NCBI GenBank assembly: GCA_003255065.1
Contig: QAOA01001448.1
Location: 824,825 to 888,824, forward strand
DNA length: 64,000 bases
Origin: Cercis canadensis
Lineage: Eukaryota > Streptophyta > Magnoliopsida > Fabales > Fabaceae
Reading direction: 5' to 3'
Shown here in pieces: positions 50,115 to 60,759 of this stretch. The notes beneath the pieces were generated by a model that was not told the DNA's origin, ran no database searches, and saw nothing but the letters and a program-made list of their open reading frames with translations. How positions within the stretch are numbered: position 1 is the first letter of the stretch; each line of letters starts with the position of its first letter. The position numbers and the translations under genes were made by a program.

Positions 50115-51862
50115 TCTTTCTTTTTCTACTGACCTATCAGACATAAGTACTTGCACTTATGTAATAAGCAGATGGACTTATCATAGTAAGCTATCATTGC
50201 GTAAGTGATAAGGGAACCAGAGAGAGTGTTGCGGATTCGAAACCACTAATTCAAATCTAGTGAATATTCGCTACACACGTCCAGTCGACCCATTCTTTTC
50301 GTACTGTCGCTTTCGCTTTGAATCGATAATTGATTAACTCCTTTATGTCCTATATTATCGCAAATATCGTATTTCTCGCGAAAATTTTGGGATTTGGTCT
50401 TACGATGGTGTGAACCACGCGCGGGCATAATTTTTCTTATGGGACCCACATCTGCTGTCGTTTTTTTTTTTCCCCCCCGCCCCCTCCTCACAGAGCTATC
50501 GTTTTCTGGTCAATGTCTTGACCAATTGTAACAAAGAACTCAAAAGCAACTTTTCTTCCATTTTCGTTTAATAATCCGAATAATTTCTACATTAAGATAT
50601 TATAGGTTGTAAAGAGATTACTATCTTTTGCATTCAAGTGAAATATATAAAATTATAATTAAATAAATGCAAATGAATTTTTATATGATATGTAAATGAA
50701 GAGTTAAATATAGGACATTGATTTTTAAGAAATTTTTATTTCTTAAATTAATTATATCGTGTGTATAATTATGTCAATATTTTTAAAATTAACTGAAAAT
50801 AGTTTAACAAATAAAATGTTTAAGAAGTTCTCAGTCATTATTCACTTCATCATGATCAGCATTAATTCCGATGACAATCGTCAATATGGTGAAATGCATA
50901 CTTAGGAAATTTTACCCTCTAAGCATAAATCACGTGTGTTTATGGGATGATATACATGAGAGTTGACATTTACTAGTTTCCTTTCTATTTATATAAATTA
51001 TAAGGGAATTGACTTTCACTGATAATACTAAATAATATAATTTAAGTGACTCAGTGTACAAAAAAGAAAACTAGCCTTCTTCATACGAATAGTTGTGCCA
51101 TCCAAGTGGAAAATGTAGAAGTAATAATAATTATAATAACAAAAAAAAGTTATACAAAATAAATACATACATGCAAATATAGTTTTGTTTTTTGGCCAAT
51201 GCATGCATTTAATTTTTCTTTTTCAGGGCGTTAAATGATATGTGCATAGTAAATGTAACCCTCATTGCTTATTATAATCTACTATGATACTATATTACTT
51301 TTATGTAAGACTGTATGTGAACGAATATATGGATGAATGTTACAATATTATTTGTTATCAACTTATCGTTTAAATTTTTAATTGAGTTTAGCTAAAAGTT
51401 ACTTATTGTGTCATAAACGGCTTTTTTTAAAAAAATAGAAAATTACTAAATAAGGTAAAGTTAACTTAATTAGATTGCCCAATCAATTTTTTTTGCACAT
51501 AAACATGGGTTAGGAATTATTTTTGTGCAAAAATTTAAATGGAATTCACGCTGCTACATAAAATAAAATATATTTGGTTCAATCCACTAACTAACTAACT
51601 CGACTTGAGTTTATATAATAATTTTTTCTAGAATTATAAAACTATTATTCCACTACTTGGACCATCTTTCCATTTCTTATGTGCGACTTTTTTTTCTCAT
51701 ATTATATAAAATCATTTGAATATTAATTCTTTTTTTTCGTGATATGATAACAAAAAATTTCTTAAACTTTTATATATTACCCAACTTTAGAAATAAAGTT
51801 AGGAGAACCAAGGACTAGTCCCCTTTTCTATCTCGCCCTCATCAGCAAGGGTATGGGCATTA
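50115..51862. other. Intergenic DNA between TPR gene and Pack-MULE
   Basis: The first few hundred bases (to about 50500) are relatively GC-rich and likely promoter of the minus-strand corepressor gene. The remainder is AT-rich without a recognisable gene. Confidence 0.5.
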
Positions 51863-52173
51863 TTACTACTAGAGTAAACCTACAATTTGGTTCCTGAAAG
51901 ATTAGGGTTTGGATAATTTGGTCCTCCAAAGATGCATAACTACAGTTTAGTCCCTAAAAGATTAGACATTCATATCATTTTGGTTCTCCGTTAGTGTAGT
52001 CTGTTAATTGGTTACGGAAGTGATAATGTGGCACCATTAAGTGTACATGTGGCACGTTAGTGACTGAAGTAACATTTCCATTTGCCATGTAAGCAAATGA
52101 GCTAGATAATCAACAAAACACCAAGCGAACGGTGCCGTTTTGCTTATTCACTTAAAGCTTTGTCTCCCTGCAC

Positions 52174-53262
52174 TTGCTGGAACCAGAGGTTAGAGATCCG
52201 TTGCCGGAACCAGAGCCGAATCTGGATTCCAATGGGTTGTCAACGAACCTTCTATGGGAAGTGCTGAGGAGGTTGCCGTCGTCGGGGCTATTGTCAGCGG
52301 CGAAGGTTTGTACAGGGTGGAGGGATACGGTAAAGAGGCTGTGGAAGGCAGCGGAGGAGCTGAGGCTCAGGGTTCCAGCAAGAGCTCAGGTTGGGTATGT
52401 GGCATCGATGTTGCAGAAGTGCCCAGGGCTTGTGAGGCTCTCTCTTAGAATGGAAAGGTGTGGGTTTTGTTTGATTCACCGGACTTTTACAGATCTACAG
52501 TTTTATATTGTTGATCCGATATTGTTTGATATAAAACAACTTAATCAAAACATAGAAACTTTTGCCCATAAATTAATGGTAAAATATTGCACAAAGATGC
52601 AAATGCGAGTTGATTCATGAATATCGATGCTGAACGGTGGTTTAATCTTTGATCTATAAAAGAAACAGCGAACTAATACAAAAAAAACACTGTTACATTT
52701 TAAAACATGGCCTATTCTTTATTGTTTTGATGCTTACAAATGTTGACAATAAAACTGCTACTAAAAAGTTAGGAAAATGGAGGCTGAAAATGAAAATTCG
52801 GACTGGTGACACATTCCTAGCAAAAATCCATTACCAGGTGATTAATTGGAAACTGTATCATGTTGACTTTGTCTAGTTGTAGTGGGTTATGCNCAAAAAA
52901 AAACACTGTTACATTTTAAAACATGGCCTATTCTTTATTGTTTTGATGCTTACGAATGTTGACGATAAAACTGCTACTAAAAAGTTAGGAAAATGGAGGC
53001 TGAAAATGAAAATTCGGACTGGTGACACATTCCTAGCAAAAATCCATTACCAGGTGATTAATTGGAAACTATATCATTTTGACTTTGTCTAGTTGTAGTG
53101 GGTTATGCGTTGAGCTTTTTACTTTTCTGTTTTTAAGCTTATGTCTATGTTGATTTTATAGATCTAACCCGTTTTCCTTGGTGTTGCAGTAATTTAGATT
53201 CAATGATGCTCGCCTGCATTGCATTCTCATGCCCTGATATGAAATTTATGGAGATATCATAG
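52174..53262 (+). pseudogene. Captured F-box/LRR gene fragment (two exons)
   Basis: Exon 1 (about 52174-52457) encodes an F-box region, GLSTNLLWEVLRRLPSSGLL then SAAKVCTGWRDTVKRLWKAAEELRLRVPA, followed by YVASMLQKCPGLVRLSLRME. A canonical donor (AAAG then GTGTGG) ends it. A matching acceptor (TTGCAG) before 53190 leads into NLDSMMLACIAFSCPDMKFM, which continues the same family in the correct phase. A stop follows at 53260-53262. The source is an F-box protein with leucine-rich repeats. No in-frame ATG precedes the F-box, the exon 2 match ends after about 22 residues, and the rest of the LRR region is missing, so this is a 5'- and 3'-truncated copy. If transcribed it could still be spliced. 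Confidence 0.85.
52679..53108. other. Assembly join: 214-bp duplicate around a single N
   Basis: 52679-52892 and 52894-53108 are near-identical, differing at a few positions (for example ACAAATGTTGACAAT against ACGAATGTTGACGAT), with N at 52893 between them. The mismatches suggest two alleles of one locus joined head to tail. The sequence is the captured F-box intron inside the Pack-MULE. Confidence 0.85.
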
Positions 53263-53669
53263 GGTTCTTGAGGTTCGTTGTCGGACTTTGATGGGTTTGG
53301 TGGCTCAGCTGGGCACCGTTCAGTGAAGTTAGGGTTCAAGCTACAGTTCAGCAAGTGCAGGGAGACAAAACTTGAAGTGAATGAGCAAAACGACACCGTT
53401 CACTTGGTGTTTTGTTGATTATCTAGCTCAGCTGCCTACATGGCAAATGGAAATGCCACTTCAGTCACTAATGTGCCACATGTACATTTAACGGTGCCAC
53501 ATCATCACTTCTGTAACCAATTAACAGACTACACTAACGGATGACCAAAATGATATGAATGTCTAATCTTTCAGGGACTAAACTGTAATTATGCATATTT
53601 GAAGGACCAAATTGTCTGAACCCTAATCTTTTAGGGACCAAATTGTAGGTTCACTCTTACTACTATTAG

Positions 53670-54620
53670 TGGGCAGTTTTATCATTACATTTTAATAATT
53701 TTATTTTTACTCACCTTTTTACCCAATGAAAGAAGAAGAAAATATTTTAAATTTTTATTTATTTAAATCTAAAGAGAAAAATATATTATCTCATTTTTGT
53801 CTTCTCTTCATTTTCTGTGCACATCCAAAATAAAGAAAATATGGTATGTAGTGGTGCACTCGTGTGCACTCGAGGCTATGATAACTATGTGTTATCGCCC
53901 AGTGGACCGCAAAATTATCCGCTTGCATCACTGGGAGGTCTCCGTACCATGTGATAATTTGGAAAGTATGTGATCACAACTTTGTCAGTTCCGTTACATC
54001 TATTTGGCCTTTCCAGAGAGGGGAAAGACAGAGACAGATTTTCTTTTCAATAAATAAAAAATTAATAATGTATAATATATAAAACGAAAAGGTAAAATGA
54101 GTTTGAGACATTGGAGCTATATCGAGCATTCATAAACCGAGAACTTTCCCAAGCTAGCAACAAATATAGTGGGATGTGTCCCGTCAACTGTGGTTCCCAC
54201 TAACCTCGTTGGTTGCCACCTGGATTGATAAATAGTCGTTGGGTGTTGGTTAAACTTCAATCCATTTCGTACAATGAGTTGATAAAATATGATCGTACCA
54301 AAAATTTTCTAATTAATTGACAGTGAATAAAAAATTAAACAATTATCTAATAACGTATTAATTAATTATTGTAATAATATGATATTTTTATTTAATAATA
54401 ATATATAAAAAATTTGCACTAGCAATCAATCAAATATAAACTTTTAAAAATTAAGTGTAGTAGTCAAGTTTAAACTTTATTTATTATACGTGAGTTAAGT
54501 TATTAAATAACTAATAAGTGATATTAAAATTATTTTTAAAATTTATAAATTTTGTATTTAAATTTAAAATTATAACTAAATGTGAATATTATTTTATTAC
54601 TCTCTTATACTATACTTATA
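53670..54620. other. Intergenic DNA, no gene recognised
   Basis: AT-rich DNA to the right of the Pack-MULE. A GC-richer stretch around 53850-54030 has no open frame with family resemblance. No bounded element was identified. Confidence 0.5.
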
Positions 54621-54627
54621 TATAAGA

Positions 54628-54912
54628 TTTAATAAGAATTACAGTATAATTTTAGTATCATTATAAATATATTAAAAAATTAAATCATTTAATATGTGTT
54701 AAGATACACAATTCTTTATAAAATATATGAACAACACAGTATAAAAAAATTTGTCAAAAAATAATTTTTTAAAATTTACTTTTTTATATCGTGTTGTTCT
54801 TATATTTAATAAAAAATTATGTATTCTGACATATATTGAACAACTCTATTTTTTAATATCTTAATAATGACACTAAAATTACACCATAAATTTCACTAAA
54901 TTCTACCAAATT
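54628..54912. mobile_element. AT-rich MITE, family B copy 1
   Basis: Inverted arms: AGTATCATTATAAATATATTAA, then GATACACAATTCTTTATAAAAT, then GAACAACACAGTATAAAAA pair with TTTTTATATCGTGTTGTTC, ATTTAATAAAAAATTATGTATTC and TTAATATCTTAATAATGACACT on the right. It is non-coding. A related element lies at about 56620-56850. Confidence 0.7.
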
Positions 54913-55019
54913 AAAAAAAATATAATGTAACAAAAATAACATTAGAGACTAATAACTTTACTCTCAACCTAACTAAATTTAACGTGAGTATTCTAATAAC
55001 ACAACGGACCTTTTATATT

Positions 55020-55390
55020 TTGCTTTTAGAATGCACCGCGCGCTCCTTAAAACAGCGCATCCGACATTATCTTGAAGGAATGGTTAGCGTGTGGTGCTCA
55101 TGTTATGCGTCAGTATGACAATGAGAGGAGGCTTTTCTGTTTTTATCACGAAATTTCGTTTTCATATCGTACTTATACGCAATGAGTGTGATTTTGTCGC
55201 CATTCACGCGCGCTACTCTGACCATTTCCACCGAACTGTTTTTTGTTTCCTTGTATTTATATCAAAAATAAAATAATAATTTTAGCTATTTATACTAATT
55301 ATTTTATTTAATATAAGTATATAACTATAAAATGTATATATAACTTACAAAATATACTATTTAAATTATTTTTATATCTATAATTATTAA
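55020..55390. other. Intergenic DNA, no gene recognised
   Basis: A moderately GC-richer patch (about 55030-55230) breaks the AT-rich surroundings and contains an open frame at 55091-55276 with no family resemblance. I cannot support a gene. Confidence 0.45.
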
Positions 55391-55393
55391 TAC

Positions 55394-55612
55394 ATGAATT
55401 TTATAATATTATGTGAGTATGTTATATTATATTTATATAATAAATATACGTAATTTTTATATTTTATTAAATATAAATATAATTTATTTTATTTTTTGAA
55501 ACAAACTTAAAAATAATTAACTTATATACATGTTATTCACACATTAATTATTCTCATGTAATATGATATCTTATATAAATACTATAAATATTTTAAAAAA
55601 TAAAATTTTTAG
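55394..55612 (+). mobile_element. AT-rich MITE, family A copy 4
   Basis: It has the same internal order as copies 2 and 3 (TAATTTTTATATTTTATT, TAATTTATTTTATTTT, TTAAAAATAATTAACTT, ATTCACACATTAATTATT, GTAATATGATAT). Copy 5 follows it directly in the opposite orientation. Confidence 0.75.
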
Positions 55613-55802
55613 ATATTTTATTATATGTCATACTATATAAAAATAACTAATGTGTAAATCATATGTGTACAAATTAATTATTTTAAATTTGTTTGAGAAA
55701 ATAAAATAAATTAATTTTATATCAAATAAAATATAAAAATTACATATATTTACCACATTAAATATAATATGACATACACATATACTATCATAAAATTCCC
55801 TT
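55600..55802 (-). mobile_element. AT-rich MITE, family A copy 5 (inverted)
   Basis: Its reverse complement matches the family A consensus (TAATTTTTATATTTTATTTGATAT, TTTATTTTATTTTCTCAAAC, AATAATTAATTTGTACACAT, GTATGACATATAAT). It lies tail-to-tail with copy 4, so the pair forms a large imperfect palindrome of about 400 bp. Confidence 0.75.
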
Positions 55803-55804
55803 AG

Positions 55805-56615
55805 AAAAAATTTATTAATATTATTTGATCTTGAGTAATCAATTTTTAATTTTATACTAACAATTAAAAAAATTAATGCGTATCTACCTTTTCAAATCAG
55901 ACGTTGCATGTCAATTGTTGAATTTGGACCATTACGTAAGAACTAATGAATCTCGCTTTCATTGCGAACGGCTTTTACACCCCTTTCGGTTATTTATTTA
56001 TTCATTAATTAAATTAACTTTCTTATAATAGTGTTCTCCTCTTCATTCTCTCGTTCATTTAACGCACCACAAAACTCGTATTTATTTATTTATTTATTTT
56101 TGGCTACTAAGACTACGCAATATTATAATAAGAAATGATTTATTTCTTCACAATAATGTCCCTTTACCTCATTCTGATAAAATTTAAATACAATTTTTAT
56201 TCACATACAAAATACAAAATATATAGATGTAACAAATATAGAAAAAATCAAATATATAGATAACCATGTAAATGATAAGGTGTTTTTTTTTTGGTAAATC
56301 TGGAAATCGTTAATGAAGAAATAGTCTTACAACACAGCACTATCTCAGACTAAAACTCAGTCAATCCAAAAAAGTGTTTACAACAGGATTGGGACCTACA
56401 AGCGTTGGTATAGCTCTACCAATGGCATCAAAATATATTACGTCTTTTACAAAAGATAGTGGTGCAAAAAAACATTAAGGTGGTCATTAAGCCTGTGTGC
56501 TGCTTTGGCCATGAAGTATGCACCTCCATTAACTTTCTTAAGGTGTTTGTTAAGCTACATTTGGCACTTTTCAGAGATGAGTTTTAGTGGGACCTACCTA
56601 ATATTTTTGGTATTA
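55805..56615. other. Intergenic DNA, no gene recognised
   Basis: AT-rich; a TTTA tetranucleotide run occurs near 56080-56098. A T-run near 56285-56292 begins a stretch (56290-56560) of slightly higher complexity that may be a fragment of a degenerate retroelement, but no domain can be read. Confidence 0.4.
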
Positions 56616-56619
56616 TCGT

Positions 56620-56850
56620 AAAGATCTAAAAAAATTAAGTCATATAGTGTGATAGAATGCACAATTGCTTATAAAATACAATAATAACATGATATAAAAA
56701 AAATATGTCAAATTCTATTTTTTTGGCAAAAGTTAAATTTTTTATTTGGTACAATTTCTTATATTGTATCATTCTTACATTTTATAAAAAATTATGTACT
56801 CTATCACATATTATATAACTCAATTTTTTAAGATATTCATAAGTCTATGT
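56620..56850. mobile_element. AT-rich MITE, family B copy 2
   Basis: Arms AAAAATTAAGTCATATAGTGTG, then ATAGAATGCACAATTGCTTATAAAAT, then CATGATATAAAA pair with the inverse on the right (TATTGTATCATTCTTACATTTTATAAAAAATTATGTACTCTATCAC, then CAATTTTTTAAGATATTC). It is related to the element at 54628-54912 in the same motifs. Confidence 0.65.
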
Positions 56851-56899
56851 AGATAAATATAAACTATTATTTAATGCTTACTAAGCTACACCCCTCTTA

Positions 56900-58960
56900 A
56901 TTTAAAGGTATAGCAATAAAGCATATATAATGAACATTGAAAATAGAGTAAATCTGGAAGAACATAAACTATTTTTGAAGCTACAACTAGGAGTATAACT
57001 ATCACGTAAACTTTGAATATTGACCTCATTTAATCACCAAAAAAGACAAGTATTTTTTTTTTTGTGAAAAAAAATAGTTTTACGTGTTAAAAGTTTGAAT
57101 ATACTATTGTTGAGTGTCAATTTGTCACATCATTTCACTTGAGTGCTCTGTTAAAGTAAGTAGTTAAAATTATCATGCATATGGTTATTATGCATATTAC
57201 ATATGGTTACTTAGGTATGTACATATCATGTATGGTTATTAAAATTTATAAATAAGCCCATGATAAGAAGGCATTGGGAATATAACGGAAAAATAATTTA
57301 TTATATTAAATATTTTGATTCCTATAAATAGATAAGGTATTATTAGACTCACAAATTATTGACATGTAATTAATTTAATTAACATTAAAGTATAATATAA
57401 TAAAAATTTTAATATCTGAAAATAATTTTCCTTTAAAATATTAAGTTTCTTGTAGACCTTTATATTTGAGGGCTCCGTTTCTTTTTTTTTTTTTTTCTAA
57501 AAAAATATTGGTGGTTTAAATCTTGAAGTTGTGGGAAGAGTTCTTAAATGTCAAGGCATAAATATGCAGGCTACGGCCCTAAAATTCACATGGAAACAAG
57601 CCGAAAAAACGTAGAACTGAGAACTTGCACTGGCGAGCCAAAAATCGACGAGTGGCTCAAGATCAAAGTAGGGCTCCATCTGCTCGTCTCATATAGTTGT
57701 TTTTGTTTTTTTGTTAGCAAAAAAAATAAAATGAAATTTAGACTCTCTGTGCTATCAGAGACTTTTTTTTTTTCTTTCTTAAAAAATCTCACTGACATAA
57801 TCTCTCAATTATTAAAAACAAAAAAAAGTTTTGATGTTAATAATAATATTTATTTATTATGGTAATTTTAATTATCATTAAATTTGCGTGAACTATGTTG
57901 CAGGGTTTCGGAGGAGTTTGATGAAAAAGAGAATCGACCCACGTATATGTGGAGATTTACAAATTGTAAAGCTTTGTTCTTTTAGCTTGTGTGGGTATTA
58001 TTATTCTACGATAATAGAGAAATTCCCATTTCAGAAGGATTCAAAAGCATTTTTATTTCTCGCTGCATGTATTGTCGATTTGTCATCGTTGTCTTCGACT
58101 TTTTGAAGTTTTAAATTCAATCCATAATCAAAGCTTGATTTGAGTCATTAATTCCAACATCTAGGCAAAACTATTCAAACTAGAGTAGGCTATGTGTCGC
58201 TCACACAGCTATTAGACACTCGGGGTTGTTCTGGGAAGAGACCGACAAGTAACTGTATAAAACGACATCCTTTCTTTTACCGAAACAAACGACAGCCTCT
58301 CACATTCCATCAATTAATTTCCGCCTAACATGCCTAGGTTCAATGCGATGCAATGCCCATTTTCAAAATATCTGCGACATAGACGTTAACCCCTTGACGC
58401 GTGTCGAATATCAAGCATCTTGGGAGACAAGCGAAGTTGGACTTGGGTCAAATTTAGGTGCAACACTATCTCCAAAAATCATGGTGGACTGAAAATTTCA
58501 AATTGAAAGCAAGGTCCCAATTATTTTTCACATGCCTATTTGATTAATATCATACTTCTTTTCTATTTTACTTTTAAAGTTTGTATCACAAATAAACTAA
58601 GATTGCCTTTGGATAGTAGATGGGTTTTCTATTAACAATTTGATTTTAGTGTGAACTTCTGAATTAAATAATTCGTGATCACAGTTCCTTCTTTTATATG
58701 ATGCTGACATTAAATTTCTCAAACTAAATTCATTATCTAAATCTTTTTCGTGATGTCCACTTGTAATTTGGCTTGTTCACGACTCTGTAACCATTGTTGA
58801 GTTTGAGGGAGAATTTTTGTTTGCGAAAATCATTATTACTCTTACTCCAACCACTTGCTAAGTTTTGGTGGCAATGTTGACCATCATTTTGTTTGATTTC
58901 TAACTTGGGAACTAATTGCAAGACGACAGAATTGAATGAATGTACCTTAATTGAATCTAG
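56900..58960. other. Intergenic DNA with weak coding-like patches
   Basis: Two short frames near 57548-57668 (MSRHKYAGYGPKIHMETSRK and on) and 57900-57970 (RRSLMKKRIDPRICGDLQ) look less random than their surroundings and are separated by a T-rich, intron-like stretch ending in TTGCAG. I do not recognise a family, so I do not call a gene. From about 58500 the sequence probably merges into the 3' region of the minus-strand PP2C gene. Confidence 0.35.
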
Positions 58961-59017
58961 CAATGTTACAAGTTACAAGGAAGAGCAAGTAGCAGTGGAG
59001 TTGGCCTTTTGATAATT

Positions 59018-60690
59018 CTATTTGAGGGTGACAAGTTGATCAGATGAAGAGGAAGAGTGAAAGAAGAGACAAATAGCTGAAATGTCATCCATGGCAATGC
59101 CCTTCCTCTTGCGTTTCCATGCACGCACTGCGCACTCCACCAGAAGTCTAGCTGATTTTGCTCTATCTGGTGCTGAAAATACAATGTCTACAGCTTCTTG
59201 ATTGGAGATTACATCCCACACCTATTGCACAAAAAGCAAGTGGATGAGAATAAAAGTTGTGGTATGAGAATATAACAAGATAAAGATGAATTTGTTATCT
59301 TAATTGTTACCCCATCTGTTGCTAGGACAACAAATTGGTCTTGGCTGGTTATATTCATGTGTGTTACTTCAGGAACTGAAATAAGACCATAATCCTTTAC
59401 ACAGTAGTCCCCAAAAGCTCTAGACATTGCCAATCCAGGTGACTCCTCATCTGGTAACCACACTCTATGCACGCCCGGTTCGTCATTTAAGCAGAACACC
59501 CGCCCTTGGCACTCAGTTATTCGCTCTGCCTCCTCTGCAAAGTGCAAACAATACAATACACACGCTTTACAATCAATCAATTTAATTATGGTATCACTAT
59601 CACACACACTGAACAAGTACAACACTAACGGGGTAAATTGGGCTTGAAATCAACTGTGAGCTGAACTGGCACCAAACTTCCATCATCTGAACTTGTAGCT
59701 AGTACAGCACGAGAATCACCAACATTTGCTATAATAATCAGTTCACCCTGCACATCAAATCAAACTAACTAATAACTATATTTATATTTATAATAANACA
59801 AGTACAACACTAACGGGGTAAATTAGGCTTGAAATCAACTGTGAGCTGAACTGGCACCAAACTTCCATCATCTGAACTTGTAGCTAGTACAGCACGAGAA
59901 TCACCAACATTTGCTATAATAATCAGTTCACCCTGCACATCAAATCAAACTAACTAATAACTATATTTATATTTATAATAAGCTTGAGACACCCCACCAG
60001 AATCACTTGCATATAGGGTTGGTTGTACCTGTCTAACAATTGATAGAGCTGTTGTTCCGCTGTAAAATGAATCTATCTTGTGCTGCTGCTGCTCTAGTTC
60101 CTGATCAATGGCAGCACAAGTTTTCAAGTAGGACTGCTTCCATATGTTAAATCGATGTTGCTTTTTCTCTGCCTCCAAATCAAAATCTGGATCAAGCGAA
60201 GTTTGAGCAAGTGTTTCCTGCCAGCTGCATAGCAAAGATGGTGGCATTGATTCCCTTACTCTTTTGGCCACAAAGTGACCCCATGGCCCATGCCCATCAA
60301 ATATCCCACAGAATATCATATCCGCTTGGCATCCAAATTCCTACAACCAATTAACATGAACAAATCCCACATTTATCAACAAACAGATTAAGTGAACACC
60401 AAGAATCATAAATGTAGTGTTTTGTCTACGATGATACTGATGCATACCTCCCACACTACGCAGCAATCCTGGTTCACTCCTTTCTTGCCTCTTTTGGAGA
60501 AAACTGAGGCAAAGTTGTTTGAACCATCGACACTAACAATGCCCGGTGTACACAGTATCAAGCCATTTTTCTTAGCATCCTTTGCCATTGCTTCTGCAGC
60601 TTCTCTCCCACCGCATCTCCCAGAACTCTTCCCTTTCCTCAATGAAAGCGACCTTGCCAACCCATTGAACATAGAGGATAAATGCCCCAT
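59018..60690 (-). CDS. Protein phosphatase 2C, clade-E-like
   Basis: Five exons on the minus strand, 60690-60448, 60340-60029, 59747-59630 (a near-identical second copy lies at 59932-59815, see the assembly entry), 59534-59311 and 59221-59018, give 366 residues when the exon is used once. PPM motifs are intact: GVNQDCCVVWE, GIFDGHGPWGHFVAKRV, ANVGDSRAVLA, SRAFGDYCVKDYG, LATDGVWDVISN and DDISAICLFF. MGHLSSMF at the N-terminus has Gly2 and Ser6, a candidate N-myristoylation site, so membrane association is likely. Sequence and N-terminus fit the plant clade E PP2Cs. Reading both exon copies would insert a duplicated GELIIIANVGDSRA segment and shift the frame (118 bp), so the second copy must be an artefact or a broken duplicate. 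Confidence 0.93.
59613..59981. other. Assembly join: 184-bp duplicate of a PP2C exon around N
   Basis: 59613-59796 and 59798-59981 are identical apart from one visible base difference (GTAAATTGGGC against GTAAATTAGGC), separated by a single N at 59797. The duplicated block contains PP2C exon 3 with its splice sites. The shared single-N pattern across the window points to an unmerged allelic overlap. Confidence 0.88.
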
Positions 60691-60759
60691 CAATTCTGCA
60701 ATTTGATTCCCTCCACTTAGACTCTATACGCGCCTCTTCCCTTTCTGTATATACTACAC

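Larger units (their letters stand above)
51872..53656 (+). mobile_element. Pack-MULE carrying an F-box/LRR gene fragment
   Basis: Inverted repeats of about 310 bp (51872-52182 and 53346-53656) start GAGTAAACCTACAATTTGGT and end with the inverse of GAGTGAACCTACAATTTGGT. They keep high identity throughout, including ATGTGGCAC, TTCCATTTGCCATGTA and GTCTCCCTGCACTTGCTG. Perfect 9-bp target duplications TTACTACTA flank the element at 51863-51871 and 53657-53665. It has no transposase, and the core carries two exons and an intron of an F-box/LRR gene. An N at 52893 separates two near-identical 214-bp stretches, so the true length is probably about 215 bp less. High TIR identity and intact target duplications suggest a relatively recent insertion. 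Confidence 0.93.

Noticed and set aside
53850..54030. GC-richer patch considered as a tRNA or gene fragment
   Set aside because: No cloverleaf and no open frame with similarity could be read.
57548..58106. Two short frames as a two-exon gene
   Set aside because: An acceptor-like TTGCAG exists, but the upstream donor and the phase are not convincing and no family is recognised.
59798..59981. True tandem duplication of a PP2C exon
   Set aside because: The copies meet exactly at a single N, as at other N positions in the window, and the second copy would break the reading frame.
16001..60690. The two PP2C genes as a local duplicate pair
   Set aside because: They belong to different PP2C subgroups with different exon structures and termini; co-occurrence over 41 kb is probably coincidental.
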